Positions 44,360 through 53,952 of a stretch of DNA of 64,000 nt are shown piece by piece. This stretch comes from JALEFZ01 sp964564415 (GTDB lineage: Bacteria; Bacteroidota; Bacteroidia; J057). Location of the stretch: NCBI GenBank assembly GCA_964564415.1, contig CAZMAV010000004.1, positions 124,001-188,000 on the forward strand. Reading direction: 5' to 3'. Positions within the stretch are counted from its first letter, which is position 1, and each line of letters starts with the position of its first letter. Under the pieces are notes generated by a model that saw only the letters and a list, made by a program, of their open reading frames with translations, was not told the origin of the DNA and searched no databases. Position numbers and translations under genes: made by a program.

Positions 44360-45121
44360 TCATTGGATGACCAGGAAAGCTTCGCCGGCTTCAATCGTCC
44401 GTTCCATACAGGCCACTGTCTGCTGAGCTGCAAAACTTAGACTCTCTTTGGCGGACTTAAGTTTAAAAATAAATTGCAAAATAAAGTAGGAGGCAAATAC
44501 ATCTCCCGTCCCTCCAAAGTTACTGGGCAGGCGTCGATGTTCGTAGGTCAGCGATTCTTCCCGGTGCCAAAGATAGAGCCCCAGTTGATCTCCCCGATCC
44601 AGGCTGGTTGCCAGGAAAGAAAGCTGAGGATAGCGATCCCGAAAGCCCTCCAGCACCACCTCTTCTTTGATTTTATCTTCTAACCCGTAGCCTGCGTGAA
44701 CCCTTAGCTCGGTAAAGTTGGGGAAGGTCCAGTTTGCTTTTTCCAAAAGTAAGGGCCAGGTGGCCACGATGGATTCGGGTACGTACAGGCGTCCGTGGTC
44801 ACCCGAGACCGGATCAACAATGAGGAGTTCAATCACATCCCGATACTCCTCCATGAGCTCCAGAATGATGTGGGCTTGAGCTGAATTTCCAAGATAGCCC
44901 ACATAAATGCCTAGGGTTTCACCGACTTCTCTAGCGATTTGAAGGCTTCCCCGCATCAGGGTTCTCAGGTCTGTGCTTGTCTTTTCCACGCCGGCAATGC
45001 TGGTAAGACCTGTCAAAAGCATCGAAGGAAGAGGCAATACCCGGGTACCCAGGATACTCATCATGGCCTTTAGGCTTGCTGTCCCATGGATAGCCAGGCT
45101 GTGGATGACAAGTAATTTCAT
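44360..45121 (-). CDS. Pyridoxal kinase-like PfkB-family protein
   Basis: 253 aa. The late GTGDVFASYF motif holds the anion hole and catalytic Asp of ribokinase-fold kinases; LLIVDPVSGDHGRLY and TPNxTE-like FPNFTELRV are typical of pyridoxal kinases (PdxY/PdxK), which salvage vitamin B6. The N-terminus (SLAIHGTASLKAMMSILG) fits as well. It lies divergent to the HAD phosphatase gene. Confidence 0.85.
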   Translation of the reverse strand: MKLLVIHSLAIHGTASLKAMMSILGTRVLPLPSMLLTGLTSIAGVEKTSTDLRTLMRGSLQIAREVGETLGIYVGYLGNSAQAHIILELMEEYRDVIELLIVDPVSGDHGRLYVPESIVATWPLLLEKANWTFPNFTELRVHAGYGLEDKIKEEVVLEGFRDRYPQLSFLATSLDRGDQLGLYLWHREESLTYEHRRLPSNFGGTGDVFASYFILQFIFKLKSAKESLSFAAQQTVACMERTIEAGEAFLVIQ

Positions 45122-45224
45122 ATGGGGAGAAAAGATTTTTTCTAAACAAAGTAAAGCAAATTAGGGTAGATTCCACTACACCTCTTTTTCCTTCAGACAC
45201 AATAGTTTTTACTCCATTTTGTTT

Positions 45225-46088
45225 ATGACTCCAAAGGCATTGTTCATCTCCGACCTCGACGGTACCCTGCTCTACGACGATTCCAGCCTCTCCCCCTATA
45301 GCCGACAGGGTTTGGAAAATCTCCTAGAGGCGGGTGTAGCCTTTTCGGTAGCTACTGCCCGGAGCATCACCTCTACCCGCCTGGCCCTGGGTGAACTAGG
45401 TCTCTCCCTCCCCATCGTCTGCTCCAATGGAGCCTATATTTCTGACCTTAAAAGCGGCGAGCACAGGCATATCAATTCTCATCCCAAACCCACCGATACG
45501 GACCTATTGGATTATGTGCTGGGAAAAAGCTTTCATCCATTTTTGGGTACTTTTGACGGAGTTCAAGACCACCTGTACCTGGGCGAAATACCTAACGAGG
45601 GCATGGCATGGTACAAGAGGGACAGAGAGAAGGCCAGGGACAAAAGACTGAAGGCAGGAGTGGATGTAAGGATGGGCCTTAAAGATCATGTGATCAGCCT
45701 CAATGTCATCGATCGCAAGGGACCTATCCTTGAACTCGCAGTTGGAATCGAAGAAGAATTTCCCGGTGATTTTTGCATATATACCTATGAAGACTGGTAC
45801 GATCAAAGCTGGCTTTGGCTATCGGTCTATCACAAGAAGGCGACCAAAGGTGAAGCCATAAAGACCCTGCTCTCAGAACTCAACCTTTCCCTTCAGGACC
45901 TAACGGTATTTGGCGATAACCTCAATGACCTAAGCATGTTCAAACTTTCACCGAAGGCAATAGCCGTGGGCAATGCCAGGGCGGAGGTAAAACAACTGGC
46001 CCATGAAATCATTGAAACCAATAAGACCGATGCCGTCGTCAAATACATCGCAAAAGTGACGGGTCATGCAGGGCTGATCCAGACTTAA
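45225..46088 (+). CDS. Cof-type HAD phosphatase
   Basis: 287 aa. Motif I is ISDLDGTLL (nucleophile and acid Asp), motif II SVATARS, and motifs III/IV lie at KATKGEAIKTLL and VFGDNLNDLSMF. Cof-type enzymes dephosphorylate sugar phosphates, FMN or pyridoxal phosphate; the neighbouring divergent pyridoxal kinase hints at B6 but does not prove it. The ATG at 45225 (MTPKALFISDL) is preferred to a TTG two codons upstream. Confidence 0.88.
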   Translation: MTPKALFISDLDGTLLYDDSSLSPYSRQGLENLLEAGVAFSVATARSITSTRLALGELGLSLPIVCSNGAYISDLKSGEHRHINSHPKPTDTDLLDYVLGKSFHPFLGTFDGVQDHLYLGEIPNEGMAWYKRDREKARDKRLKAGVDVRMGLKDHVISLNVIDRKGPILELAVGIEEEFPGDFCIYTYEDWYDQSWLWLSVYHKKATKGEAIKTLLSELNLSLQDLTVFGDNLNDLSMFKLSPKAIAVGNARAEVKQLAHEIIETNKTDAVVKYIAKVTGHAGLIQT

Positions 46089-46199
46089 GGATTTATCCCT
46101 AACTTTATTTTAGAAACTCAAACTTTGGGACTGATCGAATCCTTCCTCCATTCCCCGACAGATGCGATCAGCCCATGAGATGCCCTAGTTTCAGGCTAT

Positions 46200-46221
46200 A
46201 AAGAGAGTTTTTCTCTCTTTT
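46200..46221 (+). terminator. Weak intrinsic terminator
   Basis: AAAGAGAG/CTCTCTTT-type stem (46200-46207 with 46213-46220) over a TTTTT loop, followed by a short T-run. It lies 110 bases after the HAD gene. Confidence 0.4.
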
Positions 46222-46285
46222 GCCCTAAAATGCCTAAAACGGTATGGGTTTTGAACCATTATTTTGGCCCAAAGGAAGAATACTC

Positions 46286-46900
46286 ATGGTTGATCCCAAG
46301 ACACTCCTACAATCGGCATTGCGTCCCATCCTCTTTCGTCCAGCTCCTCACCTGGCAGCCGGAACTGGGGTCTCTTTGCGCTCCCTCCAACCCGAAGAAA
46401 TCGATCATCTTTTCTTTCTAATCGAAAAAAATCGCTATCATCTTCAGAGATGGCTGAGTTGGATTGAAAACATCAAAACCCTGCAAGACTGCCGGAGGTT
46501 TCTCTTTTCGGTCAACTATAAAAATATCTACTCAGGTAAATGGGTCTATGGTATTTGGTATGGAGCAGAGATGGTGGGACTGCTGGACTTCAATGAGCCC
46601 AATTCATCTCAAAAAGAAATTTCTATAGGCTATTGGATCGATGAAGACTACCAGGGAAAAGGAATCGTCTCCAAGGCAGTAGCTTGTTGCATGGACTATT
46701 TATTTGATGAAAAGGAGGTCCAGCGAATCGTCATCAAATGTGCCAATACCAATAAGCGGAGCAAGGCTGTCGCCCAACGCCTGGGATTCCAGTGGGAAAA
46801 CATTACCTATGATGCCGGCGAGGTCAACGGCCGCTGGGTAGACCTGGACCAATTTGCGATGAGTGCAGATCGCTGGGCCAATCGAAAGTCCTTCTCCTAA
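46286..46900 (+). CDS. GNAT-family N-acetyltransferase (RimJ/RimL-like)
   Basis: About 204 aa. The acetyl-CoA binding loop reads EDYQGKGIVSKAV, preceded by EISIGYWI and followed by VIKCANTNKRSKAVAQRLGF, the classic RimJ/L arrangement. Such enzymes acetylate ribosomal protein N-termini or small amines. ATG 46286 (MVDPKTL) is chosen: it has AGGAAG about 9 bases upstream, and the 14 extra codons of the longer frame look unlike the family. Confidence 0.88.
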   Translation: MVDPKTLLQSALRPILFRPAPHLAAGTGVSLRSLQPEEIDHLFFLIEKNRYHLQRWLSWIENIKTLQDCRRFLFSVNYKNIYSGKWVYGIWYGAEMVGLLDFNEPNSSQKEISIGYWIDEDYQGKGIVSKAVACCMDYLFDEKEVQRIVIKCANTNKRSKAVAQRLGFQWENITYDAGEVNGRWVDLDQFAMSADRWANRKSFS

Positions 46901-47092
46901 GCCTCTTTCATTAGAAGACAAAAAAATTAAATTTCTCCCTTTTCGTATATTTCTATTAGATTTATCCAGGCAATTCCCTCTTGCCTTGTTTGAGAAATAT
47001 ACATCTCCGCCAGATGCTTTCCGGACAGAGGTACTTTGTTTCCAAAGCTAGAGGTGTTTCAAATAGCATACCTGATTATTTACTTTTGCAAC

Positions 47093-48199
47093 ATGGCCAT
47101 GGAGGTTTTTTCCTATATAGTTTTTGGGTTTCTCCTCCTTCGATGGAGCATGGGTCTGCTCAATTTTATTTTTCCTTCCAGGATCAAAAAGACCTCTACC
47201 CTGCATTTCCCGTCGCTTTCGATCTTGATTCCTGCCCGAAATGAAGCCCACAACCTACCACAGCTCTTCGGGCAAATTCGGCGGCTTGATTATCCCAATC
47301 TGGAACTTATTTTTCTCAATGACCATTCGCAAGATGAAACCGAAGAACTGCTCCGACGATTTTGTGAGGAAGAAGATCATCTGGGATATATCAACGGCGA
47401 TCCCCTGCCACAGGGCTGGTTGGGAAAAAATTGGGCCTGCCACCAATTAAGCCAGCAGGCGAAGGGAGAATACCTTCTCTTCATGGATGCGGATGTCAAC
47501 TACATCGATCCGTCCATCCTGTACTCCGGTTTGGCTCACATGAAAAAATTCAAACTTTCTCTCCTTTCGGTCTTTCCCGACCAGATCATGGTTAGTGAAG
47601 GTGAAAGGTGGGTCGTCCCCCTCCTTCATTACCTGTTAATGTCCCTCTTGCCCCTCAGGTGGGTATTCCGCTTTTCATTTCCTTCTATGTCCGCCGCCAG
47701 TGGACAGTTTATGCTATTCGAAGGAGAATCTTATCGCAAACATAGATGGCACGAAAAAGTCCGTAAGGTCATCGTAGAGGACAATGCCATCATGGCCGAA
47801 GTCAAAAAGGCCGGACTTAAAGGGATGTTTGTTCTGGGAAATGGATTGATCCGCACTCGGATGTACAAAGACCTTCAGGAGGGGGTAAGGGGATTCAGCA
47901 AAAATATTCTGGCGGGCTTCGGCAATAGCATTTCGGGGCTCTGGATCTACCTCACCCTCCTCATCCCTGGGTGGATGGTAGCAGTATTTTACCTTCCTCT
48001 GTCATTCATCCTCCTTAGTTTATTCCTAATCTTGTCTCTGAGAGGAATGATTAGTTACTTAGCGGGTCAGAATATTAGGGCCAACCTGATCAGGCACCCT
48101 ATTCAGATGTTGGTCATGGCATGGATCGGCATCCTATCCACCCTCAGGAAAATTAGGGGTAAAAACGAATGGAAAGGTCGAAACGTTCAGTTGTCATAG
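47093..48199 (+). CDS. CruG/CrtQ-like family 2 glycosyltransferase
   Basis: About 368 aa with an N-terminal anchor helix, GT2 catalytic domain (SILIPARNEAHNLPQL, LIFLNDHSQDETEEL, GWLGKNWACHQL, YLLFMDADVN) and two C-terminal helices. GWxGKxWAC is shared by CruG, CrtQ and HpnB, which glycosylate carotenoids or hopanoids. The 31-base overlap with the following CruF-like gene supports a carotenoid role. A TTG at 47036 would add 19 residues; the ATG is preferred. Confidence 0.85.
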   Translation: MAMEVFSYIVFGFLLLRWSMGLLNFIFPSRIKKTSTLHFPSLSILIPARNEAHNLPQLFGQIRRLDYPNLELIFLNDHSQDETEELLRRFCEEEDHLGYINGDPLPQGWLGKNWACHQLSQQAKGEYLLFMDADVNYIDPSILYSGLAHMKKFKLSLLSVFPDQIMVSEGERWVVPLLHYLLMSLLPLRWVFRFSFPSMSAASGQFMLFEGESYRKHRWHEKVRKVIVEDNAIMAEVKKAGLKGMFVLGNGLIRTRMYKDLQEGVRGFSKNILAGFGNSISGLWIYLTLLIPGWMVAVFYLPLSFILLSLFLILSLRGMISYLAGQNIRANLIRHPIQMLVMAWIGILSTLRKIRGKNEWKGRNVQLS

Positions 48200-48816
48200 G
48201 AATTCTCATCTTGGCTGTTTTTCATCAGGTAGGCCTTGTAGGACTCAACCTCCAGGCCACCCGTCCCCTCTTCGAACAGTTGGTACCCTTTAATTTGCTC
48301 CTTTCAATCGGTGTTTTGGCTTGGTTTCACAGGGAATGGACCATTCCATTTGGTATTTTTGCCTTTATTTCTTTTTGGGTGGGCTACCTCATCGAGGTGG
48401 CAGGAGTTCAGACAGGGATTGTTTTTGGACCCTATCACTACGAGACTGCATTGGGGTTCAAGGTGGCTGGAGTTCCTCCCATGATCGGGGTCAATTGGTT
48501 GATGCTGGTCTACATTTGCAACATTATTTCCCAAAAGATAAGTCCCAATATTTGGATAAAGGCCAGCCTGGGGGCCCTGCTCATGATCAGCCTGGACTTT
48601 TTTATTGAACCCATGGCAATAGAATTTAATTTTTGGGAATGGGATACCGAACAAGGCATCATTCCCGCTCAAAACTTTATTGCCTGGTTCCTGGTCAGTT
48701 GGCTGCTTTCATTTGGTTTTCATACCCTCCCCGGCCAAAAGGAAAACCCCGTCGCTCCTGCCCTTTACGTAATACAGCTCCTCTTTTTTGCAGCTTTCAT
48801 GGTAATTGGGAGTTGA
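48169..48816 (+). CDS. cruF: CruF-like carotenoid 1',2'-hydratase
   Basis: 215 aa integral membrane protein with about seven helices and the family segments FWVGYLIEVAGVQTG, FGPYHYETALGFKV, PPMIGVNWLML and LDFFIEPMAIEFNFWEW. CruF hydrates the psi end of carotenes, as in myxol, saproxanthin or bacterioruberin routes. Overlap with the upstream glycosyltransferase mirrors the cruF-cruG link in other carotenoid producers. Other crt genes are outside the window. Confidence 0.88.
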   Translation: MERSKRSVVIGILILAVFHQVGLVGLNLQATRPLFEQLVPFNLLLSIGVLAWFHREWTIPFGIFAFISFWVGYLIEVAGVQTGIVFGPYHYETALGFKVAGVPPMIGVNWLMLVYICNIISQKISPNIWIKASLGALLMISLDFFIEPMAIEFNFWEWDTEQGIIPAQNFIAWFLVSWLLSFGFHTLPGQKENPVAPALYVIQLLFFAAFMVIGS

Positions 48817-49002
48817 AACGATGAAAAGTAGTCCCCGCCACCATCCTCATTTCCAATGCTTAGCAGGAAAAAGGATCATGACCGGACTGAAAAAACATAT
48901 GGGCTTAACAAAGTAATTGGTTTTTTGCTTTGGAGGAGGATAAGTCCTGTTAAAAGACAAAGATTCGTGATTATCAATTATCTTTCCATAAAAATAAGGC
49001 AC

Positions 49003-49611
49003 ATGAAAAAATTCGGTTTGCTCTTCCTTTTGTCCCTGGCCACACTTGGAGCATGGAGTCAAAATTTCACCGGGGGCCTCAAGGCCGGCCTCATCGCCTC
49101 CACCATAAATGGCGATAATTTCGGCGGTTTTCGGCAGGCGGGACTCATGGCCGGGGGCTATGTGCAGTATCCCATCAACGACTTCCTCAACTTTCAGCCC
49201 GAAATCATCTATGAAGGGCTGGGCAGCCGAAATAGCCTGGGCACCGAAGGATTGCGAACCAATTATGTCAGCCTCCCCCTCCTCCTCAATGCCAACCTCA
49301 ACTTTGAAATCAACGAACAGAAATTTAGGATAGGGCTGGATGCAGGGCCCTCCATCGGTTATCTCCTCGGAGCACGGGACCAAATTACCGACATCAACAC
49401 CACTTCGACTTATCACCGGGTAGACTACAAGTTGGTGGGGGGAATCGTCCTTAGGATCAGCGAACAAATACATTTTTCCAGCCGAATATCGGGCTCGGCG
49501 ATTTCCTTTCTTACCCAGGGCGGCAGACGGTCAAGCTGTTTCAACAACCTTCCTGGTTTTTGCCACTATTACGCAACTTTTGAACTCCGCTGGCAGATCA
49601 TTAGTCGTTAG
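49003..49611 (+). CDS. PorT-like outer-membrane beta-barrel protein
   Basis: 202 aa from MKKFGLLFLLSLATLGAWSQ (signal peptide). Short Gly/aromatic strands (GGLKAGLIASTINGDNFGGF, PLLLNANLNFEI, FELRWQIIS) predict an 8-strand barrel of the PorT/OmpA-beta type. The role is unknown. The ATG at 49003 is chosen because the 49 upstream codons do not encode a signal peptide. Confidence 0.75.
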   Translation: MKKFGLLFLLSLATLGAWSQNFTGGLKAGLIASTINGDNFGGFRQAGLMAGGYVQYPINDFLNFQPEIIYEGLGSRNSLGTEGLRTNYVSLPLLLNANLNFEINEQKFRIGLDAGPSIGYLLGARDQITDINTTSTYHRVDYKLVGGIVLRISEQIHFSSRISGSAISFLTQGGRRSSCFNNLPGFCHYYATFELRWQIISR

Positions 49612-49621
49612 GTGATCTTTC

Positions 49622-51859
49622 CTATCTGAGGTAAATCCGTCTTGCCTCCTGCCTATCATGGGTGTAGATATATACCAGGAAGACCCCCCGATAGATATCC
49701 GAAAGGTGTAGGGGAAGGGATTTTTCGTGGTGGGCCTCCGGAAGATTTGCCCGATAAATCATGGCTCCCCTCAGGTCATGAACTTCTACCCTTGCAGGCT
49801 CCGGACTGCGATACCTCATCCTTAACACTCCACTTCCCTCTCTGTAAAGGGAAAAATCGATCCTGGCAGGCTCCTCCACCCGAAGCTGGACTACATTGCT
49901 GCTGGCCCTTCCCCCTCCTAAAGCCTTCATCCTCACCCGATAATACTGAAAATCATCGGTAGAGCTCCTCACCTCTCCTTTAGAACATGGGTCCAGGTAG
50001 TAGGTTTCTTTGGTCTCTCTAAACGAGGAAAATGTATGTCCATCCAAAGATTTTTCTATCAGGTAGACGGGATTTTCCTCTACCAGTTCAGGCCTCCATT
50101 TCAAAAAGGGGCCTTTTCTCCTCCTCTCCAGTGTCAGGTAAATGGGATCAATAGGCAATATGGCGGAGGCGGTACAGGTAGAGGTGATGTCTATGATTAC
50201 TTCTGCAGAATCACTTAGGGGGCCTCCATCTTCGGGCGCCGTTTGGTCGCTTACCCAGTACCAAAACCTTACCTGGGTACTGTCATACTCATCCGGGAAA
50301 AAGGTTAGCAGATCATTGGAAGGGGAAAAACTGATGCTTCCTGCCCCACTCCTAAGGGTATCCAAGACCACAGAAGCAGAATCCAACTCATTGTCTGGAT
50401 CCCAGTCATTGGCCAGGATGGGGGCCTGTATGCCCTGACCCGGCAGGGTGCAAAAGCTGTCGTTTTCAGGAAGAGGAGGACAGAAAGTTCCGATGATAAA
50501 ACTGTCCTGGTCAGCAGAAGTGATGGTATTAAGCCAGGTATTGACCAGGACCTGGTCGCCCTGATTGGAAGTCCAAGAGTTGCAGTTAACGGTACACCCA
50601 TCCAGGTTGACGGTCCCGATTCCGATCTCAGAATTGTCAAAATACATCTTGGGACTAAAACCCGGGGGACGGATAAGGTCGCAAGAAAAGCCATTGGGAT
50701 GATTTTCGGCATCCCAAATTGGAAAATGGACGATTCCAGCCAAAAATTCGACCTTTACCACTCCTTTTTGGTCAGAGGATATGTTTTCTCCCTGTCCGTC
50801 TATCCCATCCCAGGGTATACACAGTTCTCCCACCTCGGTATTTCGGTAGGGAAAGTATACATCCCGGCTCGTATCAGAGGCTGAAAAATTTCCATCTCCG
50901 TCCAGGTCTATATAGACGTTCATCTCGCCTGGTTTGGTCGCATTGACCAGTATGCAATAGCTGCCATTACGGGTACAGGCATTTACCTCTATATAGACCA
51001 CCTCACCGGGAGTGCCTGAAGGAAAGGCTTCAGGATCGGGTTCGTTTAGAAATACCGGATACTCCGGAATTGTATTGGAAGTGGAATTGGTCGACTGACG
51101 GTCAGCTACGATGTTTCCTGTCTGTGTGGCTCCAGTACTGTTAAAAGAAACCGTAAATCCGTAGGGTTCTATTTCATTCATGTCCATCCTCATTACCAGG
51201 CTGTCTGGGGTCCATGTATAGAAGTCCATACAGGCCTTTCGAGATCCTCCATTAGTATTGAGGTGCCAGCGGTAGGTATAAAGTCTCCCTGATATGGCCA
51301 CGGGATTTCCCGGCCCGGAAATATCAGCCACCGTTACATCAAAAGGATGGAGGTAATACTTAGTCTCAGATGGAGTTGGTGCAAGAGAGTCATTGACATT
51401 GAACTGGAGCAGGTAGTCTCCCGCCATGGCAGGTTCACATTCGATAGCTTCATAGCCCTGGCTTCCACCAATATCTTTGGGACCTACATAAGCTTCGACT
51501 CCGTCATCGTCGATATAGCCGGGATCAGAACTGCTTTCGGCCACCCTGCCCGAGCACACCACATTTCCATCTGGGTCCAGGACCTGATAGTAGACAGGTT
51601 TGGAACCGGGCAGTCTTCGGGTGAAACCTAAGTAAATGGTTTCCTCATCGGGGTCCATGATTCTAATGTGCAACAGGTCGGTTTCGGGCCTCCCATAGCC
51701 AGGGCCTTCCTTACCGCTGCCGTCGTTGCCCTGTACGTAGGCCTGGCAGCCAGAGGAAGCAACTGATGGCATGAGCTGAGCAGTACCCTCTCCCCGGCAA
51801 AAACCCAAGATCAACAAAGCCCACACAAAAAGAATCCAACTTCTCAAATCGAATGTCAT
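49622..51859 (-). CDS. Large secreted protein with T9SS type-A-like sorting domain
   Basis: 745 aa. After a signal region (WILFVWALLILGFCRG) it shows repeated beta-sandwich stretches, an EF-hand-like DLDGDGNFSASD, a cadherin/Ig-like part around 470-560, a fibronectin-like stretch (PVYLIEKSLDGHTFSSF) and a C-terminal tail (IYRGVFLVYIYTHDRQEARRIYL) like T9SS sorting domains. Probably a surface or adhesion protein; no enzymatic motif. Confidence 0.75.
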   Translation of the reverse strand: MTFDLRSWILFVWALLILGFCRGEGTAQLMPSVASSGCQAYVQGNDGSGKEGPGYGRPETDLLHIRIMDPDEETIYLGFTRRLPGSKPVYYQVLDPDGNVVCSGRVAESSSDPGYIDDDGVEAYVGPKDIGGSQGYEAIECEPAMAGDYLLQFNVNDSLAPTPSETKYYLHPFDVTVADISGPGNPVAISGRLYTYRWHLNTNGGSRKACMDFYTWTPDSLVMRMDMNEIEPYGFTVSFNSTGATQTGNIVADRQSTNSTSNTIPEYPVFLNEPDPEAFPSGTPGEVVYIEVNACTRNGSYCILVNATKPGEMNVYIDLDGDGNFSASDTSRDVYFPYRNTEVGELCIPWDGIDGQGENISSDQKGVVKVEFLAGIVHFPIWDAENHPNGFSCDLIRPPGFSPKMYFDNSEIGIGTVNLDGCTVNCNSWTSNQGDQVLVNTWLNTITSADQDSFIIGTFCPPLPENDSFCTLPGQGIQAPILANDWDPDNELDSASVVLDTLRSGAGSISFSPSNDLLTFFPDEYDSTQVRFWYWVSDQTAPEDGGPLSDSAEVIIDITSTCTASAILPIDPIYLTLERRRKGPFLKWRPELVEENPVYLIEKSLDGHTFSSFRETKETYYLDPCSKGEVRSSTDDFQYYRVRMKALGGGRASSNVVQLRVEEPARIDFSLYREGSGVLRMRYRSPEPARVEVHDLRGAMIYRANLPEAHHEKSLPLHLSDIYRGVFLVYIYTHDRQEARRIYLR

Positions 51860-52326
51860 ATTCCGAATTTTAGCCTTTTCCGAAATACCGTAATTATTTA
51901 ATCTTCTTTCACTTCTTTTTTTTCAATGACTTTCAAACTTAGATACAGGGTAAAGTCAGGTAGGAATTTTGGATATAAAAGACGGCAAAACAGAGATAGT
52001 CCCCCGTTAAAACAGGGATATTGGCGGCTCACCCATTGGGATATACCATTGATAAGACTAGCTTTGTCGTACAGAAACTCAACCCAGTGAAGAGTATTAT
52101 ATTAGAATAATGATTAATCTTATATTTTTTCTATTAAAATAAACCAAAATCAAAAATACTTACCCCATTCTCCTTCATGCACGCCGAGTAATAAGGGACA
52201 AAGGGAGTATTTGACATGATTTTCTAGTGGAAGCTGTGATGTTTTGCCGATTATTGGCTATTTGGCGTACGAGCTTTTTTAGTTTTTTTGCTTTAATTAC
52301 AGTCAGTCATTTTTAGGACAGCATTC
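51860..52326. other. Divergent intergenic region
   Basis: About 465 AT-rich bases between the large T9SS protein (minus) and the asparaginase-like gene (plus). No ORF, RNA or repeat is supported. TTTG at 52259-52263 followed by TAGTTTTT near 52280 is a partial promoter match with too short a spacer. Confidence 0.5.
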
Positions 52327-52827
52327 ATGACCATTCGTATATTCGTAACAGGAGGTACCTTCGACAAGACTTACGACATGCTTCGGGGCCAGCTTTTCTT
52401 TGAAGACACCCAGCTTCCGGAGATGTTAAAGTTGGGCCGCAACAGTGTAAATGTCAGAATTCGTACCTTGATGATGATCGACAGCCTGGAGATGACTGAC
52501 GAAGACCGCAACCTTATCGCCCGCAATTGTAAGGCTGCAGATGAGGATCACATCCTTATCACCCACGGCACGGATACCATGGTCAAGACCGCCCGTCTAC
52601 TCGCCGAAGAGGTACCCGACAAGACCATTGTTTTGACGGGCGCCATGATTCCCTATCGCTTTGGTTCCTCCGACGGTTTTTTCAACCTCGGTTCGGCCCT
52701 GGCCTTTGCCCAGACCCTTCCTCACGGCACCTACATCGTCATGAATGGCCGTTATTTTCATGCGAATAATGTCAGAAAAAATTCAAAAACAGGAGTATTT
52801 GAAGAACTCAGTCCTGGGGATCGGTAA
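52327..52827 (+). CDS. Short asparaginase-domain protein (N-terminal half type)
   Basis: 166 aa corresponding only to the N-terminal domain of type I/II asparaginases: the first catalytic region is VTGGTFDKTY and the second HGTDTM, followed by DKTIVLTGAM. Full asparaginases are ~330 aa with a C-terminal domain that completes the dimeric site; short stand-alone versions of this size occur in several phyla, so truncation by mutation is not implied. Activity on asparagine is uncertain. Its end overlaps the convergent gene by 20 bases. Confidence 0.8.
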   Translation: MTIRIFVTGGTFDKTYDMLRGQLFFEDTQLPEMLKLGRNSVNVRIRTLMMIDSLEMTDEDRNLIARNCKAADEDHILITHGTDTMVKTARLLAEEVPDKTIVLTGAMIPYRFGSSDGFFNLGSALAFAQTLPHGTYIVMNGRYFHANNVRKNSKTGVFEELSPGDR

Positions 52828-53323
52828 GCATCCCCTCATCTTTGAGTATCCAGTAAGCGGTATCTGCTACCCTAGTCCCTTTTTGGATGCTGTTGGACAA
52901 GACGATTTGGCGCAAAAGCTTTAGCTTAGGCTTTTTTTCCGGCTGCGGCATGAATAGAACCTCAAAGCTAGGGCGGGCCTTCCCTGGTACTGCCTCTCTG
53001 TAAGTCAGGCTCTCGATTTGTTCGCGGCGGATGATTGGTACAAATGACCGCCTTCGATTTTGATAAAAGAGGGACAGCGCAAGAACAGCTGCAAGGCAGA
53101 GAAAGGCCATCAGGAAATAATTTTGAATGCTGAGGCTAAGTAGTCCTGCCAAAAAAAGAAGAAAGGCCAGCAGGAGATAAAAAGGAGCTGCGCTATAGAT
53201 ATTTCTTATAAACAGCCACTTTCCTACCCTTCCCGAGAGGTCATTTTGATAAATTTCCATTCTGTCCCGATACACGGTGCAGTGCCCGGATCTTATGGAA
53301 AATGTTTTTGCGCTGATACGCAT
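52808..53323 (-). CDS. Membrane protein of unknown function
   Basis: 171 aa: a ~40-residue soluble start (MEIYQNDLSGRVGKWLF), two adjacent helices (FYLLLAFLLFLAGLLSLSI and YFLMAFLCLAAVLALSLF) and a basic cytoplasmic end. The layout resembles small PH-like-domain membrane proteins, but I do not recognise the family. It starts 3 bases after the upstream lipoprotein gene, so they are co-transcribed. Confidence 0.7.
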   Translation of the reverse strand: MRISAKTFSIRSGHCTVYRDRMEIYQNDLSGRVGKWLFIRNIYSAAPFYLLLAFLLFLAGLLSLSIQNYFLMAFLCLAAVLALSLFYQNRRRSFVPIIRREQIESLTYREAVPGKARPSFEVLFMPQPEKKPKLKLLRQIVLSNSIQKGTRVADTAYWILKDEGMLTDPQD

Positions 53324-53326
53324 GGG

Positions 53327-53893
53327 TTATTCCTTGTTTTGCAAGGCCTTATATTCTTCTAGGAGTTCTTTCTCCCGAAAGAGTTTCCGCAGGATGACGT
53401 ATTTTTCCTGTATGAGGTCGAGGCGCCACAGATGATCTTTGAAGGGTTCGCTGAGGCCGTAATCCCATCGGGCTTCTACATACAGTTCTTCTGGCTCGAT
53501 TTTCTCGAATTCTCCCCATATTTTTTGGATCCCGTCATCAGTTTCTATCTCGTAATAGGCAAGTTCCAGTTTTTCCTTTCGAAGTTCAGAAGCACCATAA
53601 AGCTCCGTCCAGATCACGTATGCCGACTTGCCCAGGTTGACAAGTCCTCCTTCCTCCACAGTAAAACGGGACTCGTCGAGTACTTTTCCCTGATCGTCTC
53701 TGATGACCAAAGTATGAAGCCCTGGGTCCAGGCTCAGATTTTTGTAGCTATTGGAGGGCATGTCGTATTTGATCTCATCAATCTGTACGCGCAGGTCTTC
53801 CTCCCCGGCATTGTCGAGATCTATGTTTCCTTTATCGCAAGCCAGCAGAAAAAAGGAAAGGGAAAAAAGCAGAATAAGACCTTTAATTCGCAT
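53327..53893 (-). CDS. Lipoprotein of unknown function
   Basis: 188 aa with lipobox FFLLAC (Cys19). The body begins with a short beta domain (NLSLDPGLHTLVIRDDQGK, a PEGA-like pattern) and ends in a helical charged region. It is the first gene of a two-gene unit with the membrane protein and is preceded by an inverted repeat (53953-53990). Confidence 0.7.
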   Translation of the reverse strand: MRIKGLILLFSLSFFLLACDKGNIDLDNAGEEDLRVQIDEIKYDMPSNSYKNLSLDPGLHTLVIRDDQGKVLDESRFTVEEGGLVNLGKSAYVIWTELYGASELRKEKLELAYYEIETDDGIQKIWGEFEKIEPEELYVEARWDYGLSEPFKDHLWRLDLIQEKYVILRKLFREKELLEEYKALQNKE

Positions 53894-53952
53894 GAATACT
53901 CAGCTGCTTTTGCTGCCCAAAGAGGCTTGATGGCCTGCTTTTTGGGTTTTTA

